Shown: positions 16,428 through 24,452, counted from the first letter of the stretch. The stretch: DNA of 64,000 bases from Sporosarcina sp. ACRSL (GCF_022346605.1 NZ_JAKRNT010000007.1:1-64000), one strand, 5' to 3'. The notes: generated by a model from the sequence alone, not told the origin. Made by a program: numbers and translations.

Positions 16428-16712
16428 ATGGAATGGAATGAAGTTAAAGTTATTAAGCTAACGGAGGCGTTGATCCAAGAAGGGATTAACGCTATTTTTA
16501 TAGAACTTATTGAACTAAGGGGAGGTTCTGAGTTCAGCCCATTCTACCGTGTACTAAGCCCGACTGAGTTAAACGAGCCGTTAGTGATAAGGGATAGTAA
16601 AGGAAGAATTATAGTTGAAAATAAGAATGAACTTAATGATGCTGAATTAGGGCTTATAAAATACTTTAATTCTAAAACAGTTGGAGACATTGTTTTTAAT
16701 TACTGGGATTGA
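16428..16712 (+). pseudogene. Chimeric deletion copy of the 19.57-kb gene
   Basis: The 94-codon frame is not an independent gene. Bases 16449-16524 are the intergenic GGCGTTGATCC terminator repeat, identical to 19478-19552. Bases ~16525-16712 are nearly identical to the last ~63 codons of the gene at 19572-20078 (FSPFYRVLSPTELNEPLVIR onward). The ~340 bases between these blocks at 19.5 kb are missing. A deletion has joined the repeat to the gene's 3' end and created a reading frame with a usable AGGAGG-like site (TTGGGGGG) and ATG. A fused peptide might be made, but its N-terminal third is translated terminator. Confidence 0.75.
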
Positions 16713-16806
16713 AACCTTTTGAGGATGTCATTTTGAACTAAAGAGGGAGGTTAGTTGAACAAGTGGTAATCTAAATTGTATGGAGATAGAGATTGGGGGC
16801 GAAAGA

Positions 16807-17079
16807 ATGAAAAGGACTGTAATTGGCGGTTTTATAATGATAGGGGGAATATTTACTACACTAACTATAATTCTGATGGCAATGATGTATATGCCCAGCA
16901 TGACTAGTTGGACTGGTTCACAGTTGTGGTATGCGATTTTTGGGGAAAAGCGGCAATATGGGTTTGGGAATGAAGCTGTTCAAAGTTTATTCCTAGGTTT
17001 CCCATTTGTTGTAGGATTGTTGTTAACGATTTTGGGGCTAGTAATACTAGCAATGGAGTATTTCGACAAGTCTTTTTAA
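16807..17079 (+). CDS. Small membrane protein, 90 residues
   Basis: A ~90-residue protein with two membrane segments (VIGGFIMIGGIFTTLTIILM and FLGFPFVVGLLLTILGLVIL) separated by a soluble loop (SWTGSQLWYAIFGEKRQYGF). The ATG at 16807 has TTGGGGGCG upstream; a longer frame from 16780 lacks such a site. Function unknown. Confidence 0.65.
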   Translation: MKRTVIGGFIMIGGIFTTLTIILMAMMYMPSMTSWTGSQLWYAIFGEKRQYGFGNEAVQSLFLGFPFVVGLLLTILGLVILAMEYFDKSF

Positions 17080-17090
17080 AGTGAGTTTTT

Positions 17091-17180
17091 TACTAACCGG
17101 TGCTTTACTTGAAGATCATTGAGCTGCCAAGAAGGATCTATTTTCATATTGAACTAACGGAGCAGGTTAGTTGAGCAAGC
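17091..17180 (+). repeat. AACTAACGG terminator repeat, full-length copy
   Basis: ACTAACCGGTGCTTTACTTG, AAGATCATTGAGCTGCC, a T-rich tail, then TTGAACTAACGGAGCAGGTT AGTTGA. AACTAAC and GTTAGTT form a hairpin in the 3' flank. Confidence 0.85.
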
Positions 17181-17211
17181 TTATGGATTCTACTTTTTTA
17201 GGGGGCGATAT

Positions 17212-17739
17212 TTGTTGAAAAAATTGGGTTTACTCATTTTTATCCTACTGTTTGTTGGAGGATGCTCGGACGAAGATAAAATAAATCAATTAACTAGCAA
17301 ATACGAGAACCAGCTTGAAGAGCTACGAAAGGAAATGCAGGATCAACAAAAAGAAATTGAGGAATTGAAAGAAGAGATTGAAGAATATAAGCTCGTTCCA
17401 GACGTTACCTATAGATTATCTTTACAGGAAGCTGATCGCGAGGCAAGGAAAATAATGCGACTTATTTCAGATGGTAAATTTGAAGAGTTAAAGAAGGAAT
17501 ATGATGTAGAGTTTGAGGTTAAAGATGATGCAGTAAAATTTGGAGTACCGGAATCAAATACACCATTTCCGATTGAATGGGCTTCAAATTTTATGTTTAT
17601 AGCCAACTTTATTAAACATCCAGATGGCATGGATATAAGTTATTTTATTTCTAATCCAAAGAATGAAAGAAATGAATTAATTGATATGTCATTTGAGAAA
17701 GACATGAAATTAAAATTTATATTTGTGGGAGATGCCTAA
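17212..17739 (+). CDS. Coiled-coil lipoprotein of unknown function
   Basis: A 175-residue lipoprotein. The leader KKLGLLIFILLFVGGC ends with the lipobox VGGC. Residues ~25-62 (YENQLEELRKEMQDQQKEIE and following Glu/Lys heptads) should form a coiled coil. The C-terminal ~110 residues form a small soluble domain, not recognised, ending FEKDMKLKFIFVGDA. The start is TTG 17212 or 17215 behind GGGGGCG. It may be truncated at its C-terminus, since protein-like sequence continues out of frame after the stop. Confidence 0.72.
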   Translation: MLKKLGLLIFILLFVGGCSDEDKINQLTSKYENQLEELRKEMQDQQKEIEELKEEIEEYKLVPDVTYRLSLQEADREARKIMRLISDGKFEELKKEYDVEFEVKDDAVKFGVPESNTPFPIEWASNFMFIANFIKHPDGMDISYFISNPKNERNELIDMSFEKDMKLKFIFVGDA

Positions 17740-17810
17740 GAAAAGGATCGCCGTTCTTCACGTCGATAGTTTCTTATAATAGGGTAGCACCTGATTTTTG
17801 GACGTTAGTT

Positions 17811-17896
17811 ATTCACCGCTGCAAACATTCTGGGAATTTGAAAAAGGAAGTCCAGAAGGAAAAATCTTGAAATACTATGCACTTATAGAGGGTTAA
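17811..17896 (+). pseudogene. Coding remnant after the coiled-coil lipoprotein
   Basis: A frame without start reads VSYSPLQTFWEFEKGSPEGK and ILKYYALIEG, then a stop. It looks like the C-terminal tail of a protein, possibly of the preceding lipoprotein before a frameshift or deletion. The rest of 17740-18060 holds only a terminator repeat. Confidence 0.4.
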
Positions 17897-17948
17897 TGAA
17901 CTTTTCTATATTCCTCAAATGGGTGTTGAATAAGCTTCACTTCTCTTC

Positions 17949-18010
17949 TTCAACAAACGAGGTACTTTACTTCAAGAAGGAGTGAAGACTTTTTTTATTG
18001 AACAAAAGAA
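17949..18010 (+). repeat. AACAAACG terminator repeat
   Basis: TTCAACAAACGAGGTACTTT, then ACTTCAAGAAGGAGTGAAG and a long T-run (stem CTTTACT/AGTGAAG), then TTGAACAAAAGAAG. The stem differs from other copies while pairing is kept. Confidence 0.75.
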
Positions 18011-18081
18011 GTAGAAAGTAAAAACTTTTTGAGTCAATATCAATTCGAGACTCGTCTAATGTATGAAAGGAGGTTCAATGA

Positions 18082-18627
18082 GTGATAGATCTAGAAGCCG
18101 ATTCAGAAGTTTCGCTAGATGTGATTTTTAATCAACTGATGGAGGACTATGCAACCGATTTAAAAAGAATTGCTTTCTTATATGTAAATGATTTGTTCGA
18201 ATGTGAAGATATTATTCAAGAAGTCTTTATATCTTGTTATCAAAATCTGTCTAGCTTCCGACATGAATCTAGTTATAAGACTTGGCTAATACGTATTACT
18301 ATCAATAAATGTAAGGATTATAAGAAACGTTGGAGCGTAAGAAATCTGTTTTATAAACCTATTATTTCACCCGATTTTACAGAACCGTCTTCGGAAGAAC
18401 AGTTTATTAATGAACAGTCTTCAAGAAGCATGATAGAACAAATAGCCAAACTACCAACCAAGTATAAAGAGGTACTTATTCTTTATTATTATCAGCAATT
18501 GACGATGACCGAAATTAGTGAAATCCTCAATGTAAATATGAATACGATTAAATCAAGATTACTTCGTGGAAAGAAAATTCTTCAAAACAAATTGGAAAGG
18601 AGTAATGCTAGTGGACAATTTCGATAG
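18082..18627 (+). CDS. ECF-type RNA polymerase sigma factor
   Basis: A 181-residue group 4 (extracytoplasmic function) sigma factor. Region 2 is at about residues 20-90 (NDLFECEDIIQEVFISCYQN, SYKTWLIRITINKCKDYKKR). Region 4 is at about 120-175, with helix-turn-helix LTMTEISEILNVNMNTIKSR. It directs core polymerase to a small regulon, usually including its own operon. GTG 18082 has AAAGGAGG at good spacing. The next gene overlaps its 3' end and encodes a single-span membrane protein, so they should form a sigma/anti-sigma pair. Confidence 0.92.
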   Translation: MIDLEADSEVSLDVIFNQLMEDYATDLKRIAFLYVNDLFECEDIIQEVFISCYQNLSSFRHESSYKTWLIRITINKCKDYKKRWSVRNLFYKPIISPDFTEPSSEEQFINEQSSRSMIEQIAKLPTKYKEVLILYYYQQLTMTEISEILNVNMNTIKSRLLRGKKILQNKLERSNASGQFR

Positions 18628-19420
18628 ACATGTGAAAGAAGAAGTACAGGGATACTTGAATAAACATGTGCATTTTTCTCGAGATGAAAGTCGGAAAATT
18701 CACAGTAAAACAACAAATAAAAGTTCATCCAAAAAGTTTCACGGAGTTTATTATGCTGTTTTGGCTTCCGCGGTTGTTTTGTTTACCATCCAAGGCCTGC
18801 TGTTGCTTAATAATTATAACTTTACTAGTAACACTAAATCAGATCACTATGCTGTAGCAGAAAAGGAAACTCAGGACAATGAGCATATAATATCTTCTTT
18901 AGATACTATAGTTCAGGGGAAGGTCAATAGTGGAAGTCGGGGAGTTCTTTCCGATGAAGCAACAAACAATTTACAACAAACGATTATGAACAATCCGGAA
19001 AAGTATACACTAAAGAAAGCTAGTTTTAATTACTGGTCAAAAAGCGGTGAACACAAAGATTCCTATTCTTCAGAGGAAATTACCTTAGCTCTAAGTTTTC
19101 AAAGTCAACAAAACTCATACTTCACACAAATTTTTAAAGATAAAGTTCCCCTTGAGGAGAACCACAAGATCATAGAAAAAGTCGGTGACTGGAACCTCAT
19201 TCCGGATTCTGAAAGGTCTAATGGCGAAAATAAATACATCATAGCCATCTCAGAGTTTGTAGTTAATAATGAAGTGTATTCAATAATCGTTCAAACTTAT
19301 GATATTCATGATGATTTTTACGCCAGCCCTTATTCTAAGACGGATATCCTGGATTTTATAGAATCTTTACAACCCGAATTAGCAGTAAAGAATTTAGAAT
19401 TTATTAGAGATAATTACTGA
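18611..19420 (+). CDS. Probable membrane anti-sigma factor
   Basis: A ~270-residue protein: a soluble N-terminal part of ~50 residues (DNFDRHVKEEVQGYLNKHVH), one membrane segment near residues 55-75 (YYAVLASAVVLFTIQGLLLL), and an external C-terminal domain of ~190 residues. This topology, and overlap with the sigma factor gene, fit an ECF anti-sigma factor, though the cytosolic part shows no zinc-binding HxxxCxxC motif. GAAAGGAG serves ATG 18605 or GTG 18611. A fragment of its last 40 codons is duplicated at 22863-22985. Confidence 0.7.
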   Translation: MDNFDRHVKEEVQGYLNKHVHFSRDESRKIHSKTTNKSSSKKFHGVYYAVLASAVVLFTIQGLLLLNNYNFTSNTKSDHYAVAEKETQDNEHIISSLDTIVQGKVNSGSRGVLSDEATNNLQQTIMNNPEKYTLKKASFNYWSKSGEHKDSYSSEEITLALSFQSQQNSYFTQIFKDKVPLEENHKIIEKVGDWNLIPDSERSNGENKYIIAISEFVVNNEVYSIIVQTYDIHDDFYASPYSKTDILDFIESLQPELAVKNLEFIRDNY

Positions 19421-19475
19421 GGAATAAGAGATACGTAATTAGAAATAAACAAGATTATATTAAGAAGTTTCTTAT

Positions 19476-19552
19476 TAAGCTAACGGAGGCGTTGATCCAA
19501 GAAGGGATTAACGCTATTTTTATAGAACTTATTGAACTAAGGGGAGGTTAGT
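19476..19552 (+). repeat. GGCGTTGATCC terminator repeat
   Basis: AAGCTAACGGAGGCGTTGAT..., with stem GCGTTGATCC/GGATTAACGC (one G-U pair), ATTTTTAT, then TTGAACTAAGGGGAGGTTAG. Near-identical copies lie at 16449-16524 and 23033-23112. A copy with compensating base changes lies at 60040-60085. Confidence 0.85.
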
Positions 19553-19571
19553 TTAAGAAGAGCAAGAGGGA

Positions 19572-20078
19572 ATGAATGGTTTTTCAATGGATAAGTGGCC
19601 AAAGGAGTATGGTGAAATGATTCTTTTAAATGGAGTGAGTGGGTTTAATGGTCCTAATCCGAAGACAGATGGAGAATACTTTAAGAAGATATGTTATTCG
19701 GTAATCCAAAATATAGATGGGAATGTTATGTCTTTTTGCGAACCTGGAGTTGCTCGTCATTATTACATAGTAAAAGTGGAGGTTTCGGAACTTAAATTGT
19801 ATATTTTACTCAATTTAATCTATCCATTTGTTACTTTTGCTTCCTCAGTCGACCCAGGTAATATTCGATTCATTCAACATGAAAAGTTGACGGCTGAGTT
19901 CAGCCCATTCTACCGTGTACTAAGCCCGACTGAGTTAAACGAGCCGTTAGTGATAAGGGATAGGAAAGGAAGAATTATAGTTGAAAATAAGAATGAACTT
20001 AATGATGCTGAATTAGGGCTTATAAAATACTTTAATTCTAAAACAGTTGGAGACATTGTTTTTAATTACTGGGATTGA
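19572..20078 (+). CDS. Protein of unknown function
   Basis: A 168-residue soluble protein not recognised from any family. The N-terminal half (MDKWPKEYGEMILLNGVSGF) and the hydrophobic core (LYILLNLIYPFVTFASS) look like a compact globular domain. The C-terminal 60 residues (FSPFYRVLSPTELNEPLVIR, FNSKTVGDIVFNYWD) are repeated in the deletion copy at 16.4 kb. GAGGG lies very close to ATG 19572; an internal ATG at 19587 is the other possible start. It sits between terminator repeats behind the sigma/anti-sigma pair. Confidence 0.6.
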   Translation: MNGFSMDKWPKEYGEMILLNGVSGFNGPNPKTDGEYFKKICYSVIQNIDGNVMSFCEPGVARHYYIVKVEVSELKLYILLNLIYPFVTFASSVDPGNIRFIQHEKLTAEFSPFYRVLSPTELNEPLVIRDRKGRIIVENKNELNDAELGLIKYFNSKTVGDIVFNYWD

Positions 20079-20131
20079 TACCTTTTGAGGGTGACATTTT
20101 GAACTAAAGGGTTAGTTCAATAAAGGAATTT

Positions 20132-20164
20132 TAAAAGCCCACTATTAGTGAGCTTTTGTTTTTA
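20132..20164. terminator. Bidirectional terminator between convergent genes
   Basis: AAAAGCCCACT-ATT-AGTGAGCTTTT with one mismatch, T-rich on the + side and A-rich before it. It separates two converging genes. Confidence 0.75.
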
Positions 20165-20166
20165 AA

Positions 20167-20595
20167 TTATGTATTGTCTTCTACTTTAAAATTTCTTTTA
20201 TGTGCCTCTTGAGGATTGTATTTCCCTAAGTTTTCTAAATCAAGATTCTTATTGATATTCAAAGTATACACTGTTTCTTGGTCATACCCCTCTTCTGGAG
20301 GAAGAATCCTAACAGTTGTGTTATTATCCCTTTGAATACTTACAGCAACAAGGTTATTTTTATCGTCTTTTACATAAAGTGATTCAGTATTTAGTAAGGT
20401 TTCATTTATTCCTTTATCAAACTCAATAATCCACTCATGATCTGGGTCGACTGATTGATATGTTACATCAGTTACATCATTTACTTTTTCCGCATCTTCT
20501 ACTGCGTTCTCTTCAACAAAATCAGTAGAAGAAGTGACTTTGTAGATTGAAAAACCAAAGATTATTACAGTAGAAGTCAATAATAATTTCTTCAA
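20167..20595 (-). CDS. Secreted protein with Ig-like (Big_5/SbsA-like) domain
   Basis: A ~142-residue protein with a signal peptide-like N-terminus (KKLLLTSTVIIFGFSIYKV) and a C-terminal region resembling bacterial Ig-like SbsA/Big_5 domains: EWIIEFDKGINETLLNTESL, VRILPPEEGYDQETVYTLNI. Such domains occur in surface-layer and cell-envelope proteins. AAAAGGAG precedes the start; ATG 20604 is too close to it, so I prefer TTG 20595. Acidic linker (VEENAVEDAEKVNDVTDV) after the leader. Confidence 0.65.
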   Translation of the reverse strand: MKKLLLTSTVIIFGFSIYKVTSSTDFVEENAVEDAEKVNDVTDVTYQSVDPDHEWIIEFDKGINETLLNTESLYVKDDKNNLVAVSIQRDNNTTVRILPPEEGYDQETVYTLNINKNLDLENLGKYNPQEAHKRNFKVEDNT

Positions 20596-20666
20596 TGACA
20601 ACATCTCCTTTTTTAATTAGTATAAATAAACATTGGAATGTTTACCACAATAGTCTATAGTCCTTA

Positions 20667-20787
20667 TTCAACTAACTGATTGCTTTAGTGCAGATCGTTT
20701 AGGGCTTGAGGGCTCTTTTTTCTTTTTCAACTAACTGAACAGGTTAGTTGAAGAGTGTTGTTTAACTTGTGTTCAACAATCGGGCCA
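20667..20787 (+). repeat. AACTAACTG terminator repeat plus TTCAACAATCGGGCC module
   Basis: TTCAACTAACTGATTGCTTT, AGGGCTTGAGGGCTC with a T-run, TTCAACTAACTGAACAGGTT AGTTGAA (AACTAAC/GTTAGTT hairpin), then AACTTGTGTTCAACAATCGG. Confidence 0.85.
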
Positions 20788-20831
20788 TATGAATACACGT
20801 AATGAAATAACTGTCTAGTTAAAGTTAATGA

Positions 20832-20894
20832 TATAATAAACTAATCTTTAACTGTAAAGGGGAGAGGTTATATGTTTTGCATATCTCTTTTTTT
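20832..20894 (+). promoter_or_regulatory. Promoter and leader hairpin upstream of a GNAT gene
   Basis: TATAAT at 20832-20837 is followed by AGAGGTTATATG-TTTTG-CATATCTCT and a run of seven T at 20862-20894, a terminator-like hairpin ~40 bases before the next gene. It could act as an attenuator or end a short RNA. I cannot tell what it senses. Confidence 0.45.
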
Positions 20895-20934
20895 ATTTGA
20901 AGTAATAACTTTTAATTAAAAAGGAGAAACAATC

Positions 20935-21399
20935 ATGGAATTAGAAACACAGAGATTACTTGTTATACCTTGTACAGAAAAAACAGTTGAAATCGCTGTA
21001 AATCAGGCGTATGACAATGGCCCGGAAATTTCAACCTATTTGACGCAGTTAAAAGAGGATCCCTCTTTGTTATATTGGGGTAGTTGGCTTGTTATCCGGA
21101 AAGCTGATGGCATTGTTATCGGAGATATTGGCTTTAAGGGTAAACCAGACGAAAATAAAGTTGTGGAAATAGGATATGGGTTACTTGAAAATTATTGGAA
21201 TAGTGGATATGCAACAGAATCTGTGGGTGTACTAATTCAATGGGCATTTAGAACTTCAAAAGTTGATAAAGTAGTAGCAGAAACGCTCCGTGACAATTAT
21301 GGATCTATCAGAGTGTTAGAAAAATCAAACATGAAACAAGTTAGTAAAACTGATACTATGATTAATTGGGAAATAGAAAAATCAGATCTAGAAGTTTAA
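20935..21399 (+). CDS. GNAT family N-acetyltransferase (RimJ/RimL-like)
   Basis: A 154-residue acetyltransferase. MELETQRLLVIPCTEKTVEI is the usual RimJ/RimL opening. The acetyl-CoA loop is ENYWNSGYATESVGVLIQ, and DNYGSIRVLEKSNMKQVSK is the late motif. AAAAAGGAGA precedes the ATG. It is preceded by a leader with a terminator-like hairpin. Substrate unknown. Confidence 0.9.
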   Translation: MELETQRLLVIPCTEKTVEIAVNQAYDNGPEISTYLTQLKEDPSLLYWGSWLVIRKADGIVIGDIGFKGKPDENKVVEIGYGLLENYWNSGYATESVGVLIQWAFRTSKVDKVVAETLRDNYGSIRVLEKSNMKQVSKTDTMINWEIEKSDLEV

Positions 21400-21452
21400 A
21401 AATTTCCTTTTTATTAAAGGGCCTCGATTGTTTAAGATGCGTCTCTGTTCGT

Positions 21453-21540
21453 ATTAAACGAACGAGAGCTTTACTTGAAGATTAGAGGGCTGCTTCAGGA
21501 GGATCTTTTTTTTGTTCAACTAACGGGGTTAGTTTAAGAA
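21453..21540 (+). repeat. AACGAACG terminator repeat
   Basis: TTAAACGAACGAGAGCTTTA, GGGCTGCTTCAGGAGGATC and T-run, TTCAACTAACGGGGTTAGTT. The family flanks are kept while the central stem is altered. Confidence 0.8.
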
Positions 21541-21641
21541 CATATTAAAGGCTTCTTAAGATTAAGACCAGGGGAAAATTAACGCTGAATTAACAATAAA
21601 GTTGAATGAATTCTCTTATAATTAATTTAAACCTCATTATT

Positions 21642-21677
21642 CCTTTAGTGCTTAACTGGTACTAAAGGTTTTTTTGT
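21642..21677 (+). terminator. Stand-alone terminator
   Basis: CCTTTAGT and ACTAAAGG form a perfect 8-bp stem, followed by TTTTTTTG. No gene ends nearby, so it may close a short RNA starting near 21.6 kb. Apart from this and the repeat, 21400-21880 shows nothing. Confidence 0.75.
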
Positions 21678-21894
21678 TTTTTATGAATAACTTGTGCTAT
21701 TCATCATGATTACTTCCGATAGACAATTAAATTAAAAGAAGGTTTAAAACGATAAGCCGCTTTCTTTTATAAAGGGAATCTATAGAGGAATTTCAATCTT
21801 AAGTAGTATCCAATCTCATACCTAAGCCTGATAAAAAGTTATTGGTACATTGATATGTTGATAGAGGAGAAATACGCTGAAAAGAGGAATGAAG

Positions 21895-22779
21895 ATGAAA
21901 AAAGTTTTAGTAACGCTAGTAATTGTTGTCATAGCTGTAGTCGTTTTATATTGGGCTAACCTCCCATTTAAGACAGTTTCGGTATCAGAGGAACAAGAAA
22001 TTGAAGTTGATGGTATACAAGAACTCTCGATCCAAACTACTGCTGCAGATGTTGAACTGATTCCAAGCTCAACTAATCATGTAAAAGTAAGTGTAAATGG
22101 AGAAATCAAAAGAGGGTTTAATCATACATACCAATTAGAAATTACGGAAGATGTTGAGAAACAGAAACTGAACATATCGTACGTTAATGACACAAAGAAA
22201 CTTGGATTGAGACTTGGCAGTGAAGTGAATCTAACCTTGCAAGTTGCCTTGCCTGAAAGAGCTTATAAAAAATTTGAGATTTATACAACCTCTGGAGATA
22301 TACAAATTCAAAGCATAGAGGTAGAGGAAATGAAAGTAAATTCGACTTCCGGGGATCAGTCGATAGAGGAATCACTAACAACTGGTACATTGTCACTTCA
22401 AGCAAGCAGTGGTGACATTTCGTTAAGAGATAATACATTCAATCATTTTATAATTAAAACAACAAGCGGTGAAGTTAGTCATAAGAATTTTAGGTCCGAA
22501 AAGGGTGCTATTCATACTACTTCAGGAGATGTAATCTTGTTTTTAGAAGAAATGATTCCTACGCTTAGTACAAATTCAACAAGCGGGGATGTCAACATTC
22601 AATTCGAAAAAGAGCCGGAAACACTCGATTTTAAATTTAATAGTAATTCAGGTAAAGCTACTGTAAATCTGGAAAACATGATATTTGAAGAGGGAAGTGA
22701 AAGAAAAGTGGGTAGGATTGGTAGGGGGGAAGATCGCTTAACGATCCAAACAACATCAGGTGATCTAACTGTTGAATAA
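21895..22779 (+). CDS. DUF4097 family beta-helix membrane-anchored protein
   Basis: A ~294-residue protein with an N-terminal membrane anchor (VLVTLVIVVIAVVVLYWANL) and an external DUF4097 domain. The hallmark TTSGD-type rungs recur about eight times: TTSGDIQI, STSGDQSI, ASSGDISL, TTSGEVSH, TTSGDVIL, STSGDVNI, NSGKATV, TTSGDLTV. These stack as a right-handed beta-helix. DUF4097 proteins (e.g. LiaG-like) are linked with envelope-stress systems in Bacillus. AAAGAGGA before ATG 21895 fixes the start. Confidence 0.85.
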   Translation: MKKVLVTLVIVVIAVVVLYWANLPFKTVSVSEEQEIEVDGIQELSIQTTAADVELIPSSTNHVKVSVNGEIKRGFNHTYQLEITEDVEKQKLNISYVNDTKKLGLRLGSEVNLTLQVALPERAYKKFEIYTTSGDIQIQSIEVEEMKVNSTSGDQSIEESLTTGTLSLQASSGDISLRDNTFNHFIIKTTSGEVSHKNFRSEKGAIHTTSGDVILFLEEMIPTLSTNSTSGDVNIQFEKEPETLDFKFNSNSGKATVNLENMIFEEGSERKVGRIGRGEDRLTIQTTSGDLTVE

Positions 22780-22862
22780 TAGAGGGATGGTTACAGAAGT
22801 GAATCTTTTAACAGATTATAAAGAGAGTAAATAGGATAAGAAAGAGGAGTGGGGAAAAGAGA

Positions 22863-22985
22863 TTTTATGCTAATCCTTTTTCTAAGAAGGATATCCTGGA
22901 TTTTATAGAATCTCTACAACCCGAATTAGCAGTAAAGAATTTAGAATTTATTAGAGATAATTACCGAGGAATAAGAGATAAGTAA
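22863..22985 (+). pseudogene. Duplicated tail of the anti-sigma factor gene
   Basis: The frame FYANPFSKKDILDFIESLQP continues to EFIRDNYRGIRDK and a stop. It nearly duplicates the last ~40 codons of the gene ending at 19420; the original TGA stop has become CGA. The similarity carries on past the gene into the terminator repeat at 23033-23112, so the copied segment spans about 22863-23112 (source ~19320-19552). Confidence 0.8.
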
Positions 22986-23032
22986 GTAGAGACTCGCTTC
23001 TATGAGCAAGTTTTTCTATATTAAGAAGTTTT

Positions 23033-23152
23033 TATTAAGCTAACGGAGGCGTTGATCCAAGAAGGGGTTAACGCTATTTTTATAGAACTTTTTGAACTAA
23101 AGGGGCACATTAGTGAAGAGTGTTGTTAACTTGTGTTCAACAATCTAGTCAG
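23033..23152 (+). repeat. GGCGTTGATCC terminator repeat plus TTCAACAATC module
   Basis: A third copy of the 19476-19552 repeat, followed by ATTAGTGAAGAGTGTTGTTA and ACTTGTGTTCAACAATCTAG. Confidence 0.85.
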
Positions 23153-23177
23153 ATTGTGAGGAAAGGAGGGGCTCAAA

Positions 23178-23731
23178 ATTTGTAAACATTTCATAGCACT
23201 TGTAACGATTCTAGTCCTCTTTGTTTCTGGCTGTGGCTCACCCCATCAAATTAGTAAGAGTGATTTAGAAGAATACGAAGTTACAAAGACAATAGACGAG
23301 AATGTTCAAGGGGACTTTGTTTTCCGACTTGTTAGTGAAAAGAAGGAGTATGCAAATGGGGATGATCTGAAATTATTCGGTGAAATAACGTATATAGGAG
23401 ATCAAGAGGAGGTTACTATTTATCATTCTTCCTCGGCTATTCTTTTTCCTTTGGAAGAAAAGGTTAGAGGGTTTGATATTGACTTTGTCGTTGAGGACAT
23501 AGGATTAGCAACAGTCCTTAAACAGGGCAACCTTATCGAGAAGAATACGTGAAAAGTGGTGGATATGATGCAGGTGACCCAAGTGATTACGCGAAATACA
23601 TGAAACGTTTTTGGGGCAATGATGGCTTCCCCTCTGGATATTATGTTGTTCATAGCGAGACGGACTTCTACTTGGGAGACAGAGAAAGAGTAAATATGAA
23701 AGCGACGATAGACTTTAAAGTTGTCGAATAA
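23178..23731 (+). pseudogene. Frameshifted lipoprotein gene
   Basis: A strong ribosome binding site, GAAAGGAGGGG, is followed six bases on by ATT-TGT-AAA, opening CKHFIALVTILVLFVSGCGS, a lipoprotein leader with lipobox VSGC. No ATG, GTG or TTG fits, so an original ATG has probably mutated to ATT. The frame runs to TGA at ~23552, but near 23535 the protein-like signal moves to another frame (QPYREEYVKSGGYDAGDPSD ... DFKVVE) that ends at 23731. One base lost or gained near 23528-23540 explains it. The parent would be a ~183-residue lipoprotein; family unknown. Confidence 0.75.
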
Positions 23732-23768
23732 TGTATTAATTGCTCTGAGCGCAATAGGGGGAATGAAT

Positions 23769-24200
23769 TTGAAAACGATTAATTTCTTCATCTGCTTAAT
23801 CGGGGTATTTTCAATGTTGTTAGTAGGTTGTTCAAACGATATCCAGAATACGGAACAAAGTATAGTAGTCGAAAAGCTTATTGGCGATGAAAATAACAAT
23901 AACTACGAAGAACTCAGAGAGATCACTGACAATGAGCAAGTTCAAAAAGTGAGAGAGATCTTAAAAGAGGCAAATTGGATAAATGCAAAAGCAGAAAGGG
24001 TAAACTCTCCTGATTACAGATTTGCATTTCGTTTTACAAACACCAACATTGAAGCTAAAGCAGTATTATATGAACTATGGATCACCCCAAACAAAGATAA
24101 AGTAGAACTCATGGGTGCAAATCAATATGTCAGATTAGACGAAGATAAGTCAGCAGAACTATTTGAAATCATTACAGGAGAAAAGTTAGCGGACCAGTGA
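23769..24200 (+). CDS. Lipoprotein of unknown function
   Basis: A ~143-residue lipoprotein. The leader KTINFFICLIGVFSMLLVGC ends in the lipobox LVGC. The mature domain (NEQVQKVREILKEANWINAK, FRFTNTNIEAKAVLYELWIT) resembles small YhfM-like lipoproteins, though I am not sure of the family. AGGGGG seven bases before TTG 23769 decides the start over upstream ATG codons. Confidence 0.72.
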   Translation: MKTINFFICLIGVFSMLLVGCSNDIQNTEQSIVVEKLIGDENNNNYEELREITDNEQVQKVREILKEANWINAKAERVNSPDYRFAFRFTNTNIEAKAVLYELWITPNKDKVELMGANQYVRLDEDKSAELFEIITGEKLADQ

Positions 24201-24257
24201 AGATCAGCTAATTAGAACGAAGTTATTGAAGAAGCCAGAAAATAGGGAGGTGTTTTA

Positions 24258-24452
24258 TTGAATTCAGATAAAGAAAGACCCGAAGAAATAAGAGAAAGAT
24301 TGAGACAAGAAGAATTAAAAGGAAACCCTACAGGAGGTATTCACGGTGGAGGACTTCAGGATTTAGTTGGGAGTCTCGGTTGGAAAGGTGCAGGAATACT
24401 GATTCTCTTACTAATAGTTGGTTCCATAATCTTATTAATTTCCTTCAATTAA
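24258..24452 (+). CDS. DUF6366 family small membrane protein
   Basis: A 64-residue protein: a charged N-terminus with ERPEEIRERLRQEELKGNPT, a Gly-rich linker, and one C-terminal membrane segment (GAGILILLLIVGSIILLISF). The ERPEE-RERLRQEE-NPTG pattern matches DUF6366, a small Bacillales family of unknown function. TTG start behind GGGAGGTG. Confidence 0.75.
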   Translation: MNSDKERPEEIRERLRQEELKGNPTGGIHGGGLQDLVGSLGWKGAGILILLLIVGSIILLISFN

